Source: Pseudomonadales bacterium
GTDB lineage: Bacteria; Pseudomonadota; Gammaproteobacteria; Pseudomonadales; Moraxellaceae
NCBI GenBank assembly: GCA_013043915.1
Contig: JABEVH010000259.1
Coordinates: 1 to 5,827, forward strand
DNA length: 5,827 bases
Direction of reading: 5' to 3'
The notes under the pieces were generated by a model. The model did not search any database. It was not told the origin of the DNA and was given only the letters and a program-made list of their open reading frames with translations. The translations under genes were made by a program, and so were the position numbers. Positions 5,224-5,827 of this stretch are shown one piece after another. Position 1 is the stretch's first letter; each line of letters opens with the position of its first letter.

Positions 5224-5812
5224 CGCGAGTTACCCGATAAATGGCTACTTCACCAAACAGGTTGGGCAAAGCTCTCATCAATGCACCACTGACCTGCTCA
5301 CCGTTAACTATAAGGCGGTCGACAATACGCAACCCCCTTTCAGCGCATAAAGCATCAAAATCATAGAAGGTGCATAGATGGATATTAGGTGTGTCATACC
5401 AATGGTAGGGGAGGGCTTTGGACATGGGCATGCGCCCACGCAGAGTCAGGTAAAAACGAGTACGCCAGTAAGCAAAATTCGGAAAGGTGATAATGGCTTC
5501 TCGCCCAACGCGCAGCATATCCATGAGCAACTCATCGGGCTTGGATAAAACCTGCAAGGCCATGGTCAAAAACACCGTATCAAAGCTACCCTCACCAAAA
5601 CGCTGCAACCCTCGGTCCAAATCATGCTCAATCACGTTGATGCCTCGGGCTACACAAGCGCGTATCTGATCAGCATCAATTTCAATACCATAACCCCTGA
5701 CTTGGAGGCGGCTGGAAAGATGCGCCAGCAACTGCCCATCACCACAGCCCAAATCCAGAACACGCGCTCCGGGTTTAACCCAACTTTCAGCGAGGAGCAG
5801 GTCAAGACGCAT
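5216..5812 (-). CDS. metW: Methionine biosynthesis protein MetW (SAM-methyltransferase fold)
   Basis: MetW is a class I methyltransferase-fold protein usually encoded right after metX. It supports the homoserine O-acyltransferase step of methionine synthesis; a methyl-transfer activity of its own is not well established. The 198 residues carry the SAM-binding loop VLDLGCGDG at 18-26, the acidic strand end GIEID at 42-46, and the family-specific stretches ITFPNFAYWRTR (108-119) and PYHWYDTPNIHLCTFYDF (135-152). Length fits the family. GGAG on the minus strand (5819-5822) sits 6 nt before the ATG. rdgB begins inside its last codons, so the two form an operon read leftward, with the promoter presumably upstream of metX outside the window. 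Confidence 0.96.
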   Translation of the reverse strand: MRLDLLLAESWVKPGARVLDLGCGDGQLLAHLSSRLQVRGYGIEIDADQIRACVARGINVIEHDLDRGLQRFGEGSFDTVFLTMALQVLSKPDELLMDMLRVGREAIITFPNFAYWRTRFYLTLRGRMPMSKALPYHWYDTPNIHLCTFYDFDALCAERGLRIVDRLIVNGEQVSGALMRALPNLFGEVAIYRVTRDV

Positions 5813-5815
5813 GGA

Positions 5816-5827
5816 CTACTCCATCGA
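5816..5827 (-). CDS. Possible 3' end of metX (homoserine O-acyltransferase), partial
   Basis: Reading leftward from the right edge, one frame gives S-M-E and then TAG (5818-5816), 3 bp before the metW start codon. metX usually precedes metW at this kind of distance, so the stop may be that of metX. Three residues prove nothing. A second frame stays open past the metW start, and a third meets a TGA within metW. Confidence 0.25.
   Translation of the reverse strand, partial: SME

Overview
The window is a compact block of conserved bacterial housekeeping genes, roughly half G+C by eye. It most likely comes from a proteobacterium, probably a gammaproteobacterium, though Betaproteobacteria are not excluded. 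The evidence is a clear RpoH (sigma-32) next to FtsX, a MetW-type methyltransferase next to RdgB, and a thiS-thiG-trmB cluster. From memory, Pseudomonas has a comparable ftsE-ftsX-rpoH ... DUF423-thiS-thiG-trmB ... rdgB ... metW/metX region. The genus cannot be named from this sequence alone.

Layout. On the plus strand, bases 1-960 hold ftsX, with what may be the last codons of ftsE in front of it. A 69-87 bp gap follows, carrying a small palindrome and a good extended -10 promoter, and then rpoH (1048-1917). A second gap of about 90 bp contains two hairpins. After it comes a tight run: a DUF423 membrane protein (2007-2363), thiS (2360-2566), thiG (2588-3385) and trmB (3382-4071). DUF423/thiS and thiG/trmB join by ATGA overlaps. 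A DUF4337 membrane protein (4106-4633) follows 34 bp later. On the minus strand, metW (5216-5812) and rdgB (4630-5223) overlap by 8 bp and run toward the plus-strand genes. The stop codons of rdgB and the DUF4337 gene overlap in a single CTAG. A few codons that could end metX lie at the right edge.

How the genes work. FtsX couples septal peptidoglycan hydrolysis to FtsE ATPase activity. RpoH directs heat-shock transcription. ThiS and ThiG make the thiazole half of thiamine. TrmB methylates G46 of tRNA. RdgB clears ITP, dITP and XTP. MetW works with MetX in the first step of methionine synthesis from homoserine. DUF423 and DUF4337 are membrane families without a settled function. The link is shared genome position more than a shared pathway.

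No mobile element, CRISPR array, RNA gene, phage gene or toxin system is visible, and I see no convincing new biological system. The best leads are regulatory. One is a possible mRNA hairpin that would bury the rpoH ribosome binding site, a candidate heat sensor. The other is a perfect 13-bp inverted repeat linking the ribosome binding site of the DUF4337 gene to its own coding region. No gene-free stretch exceeds 100 bp.
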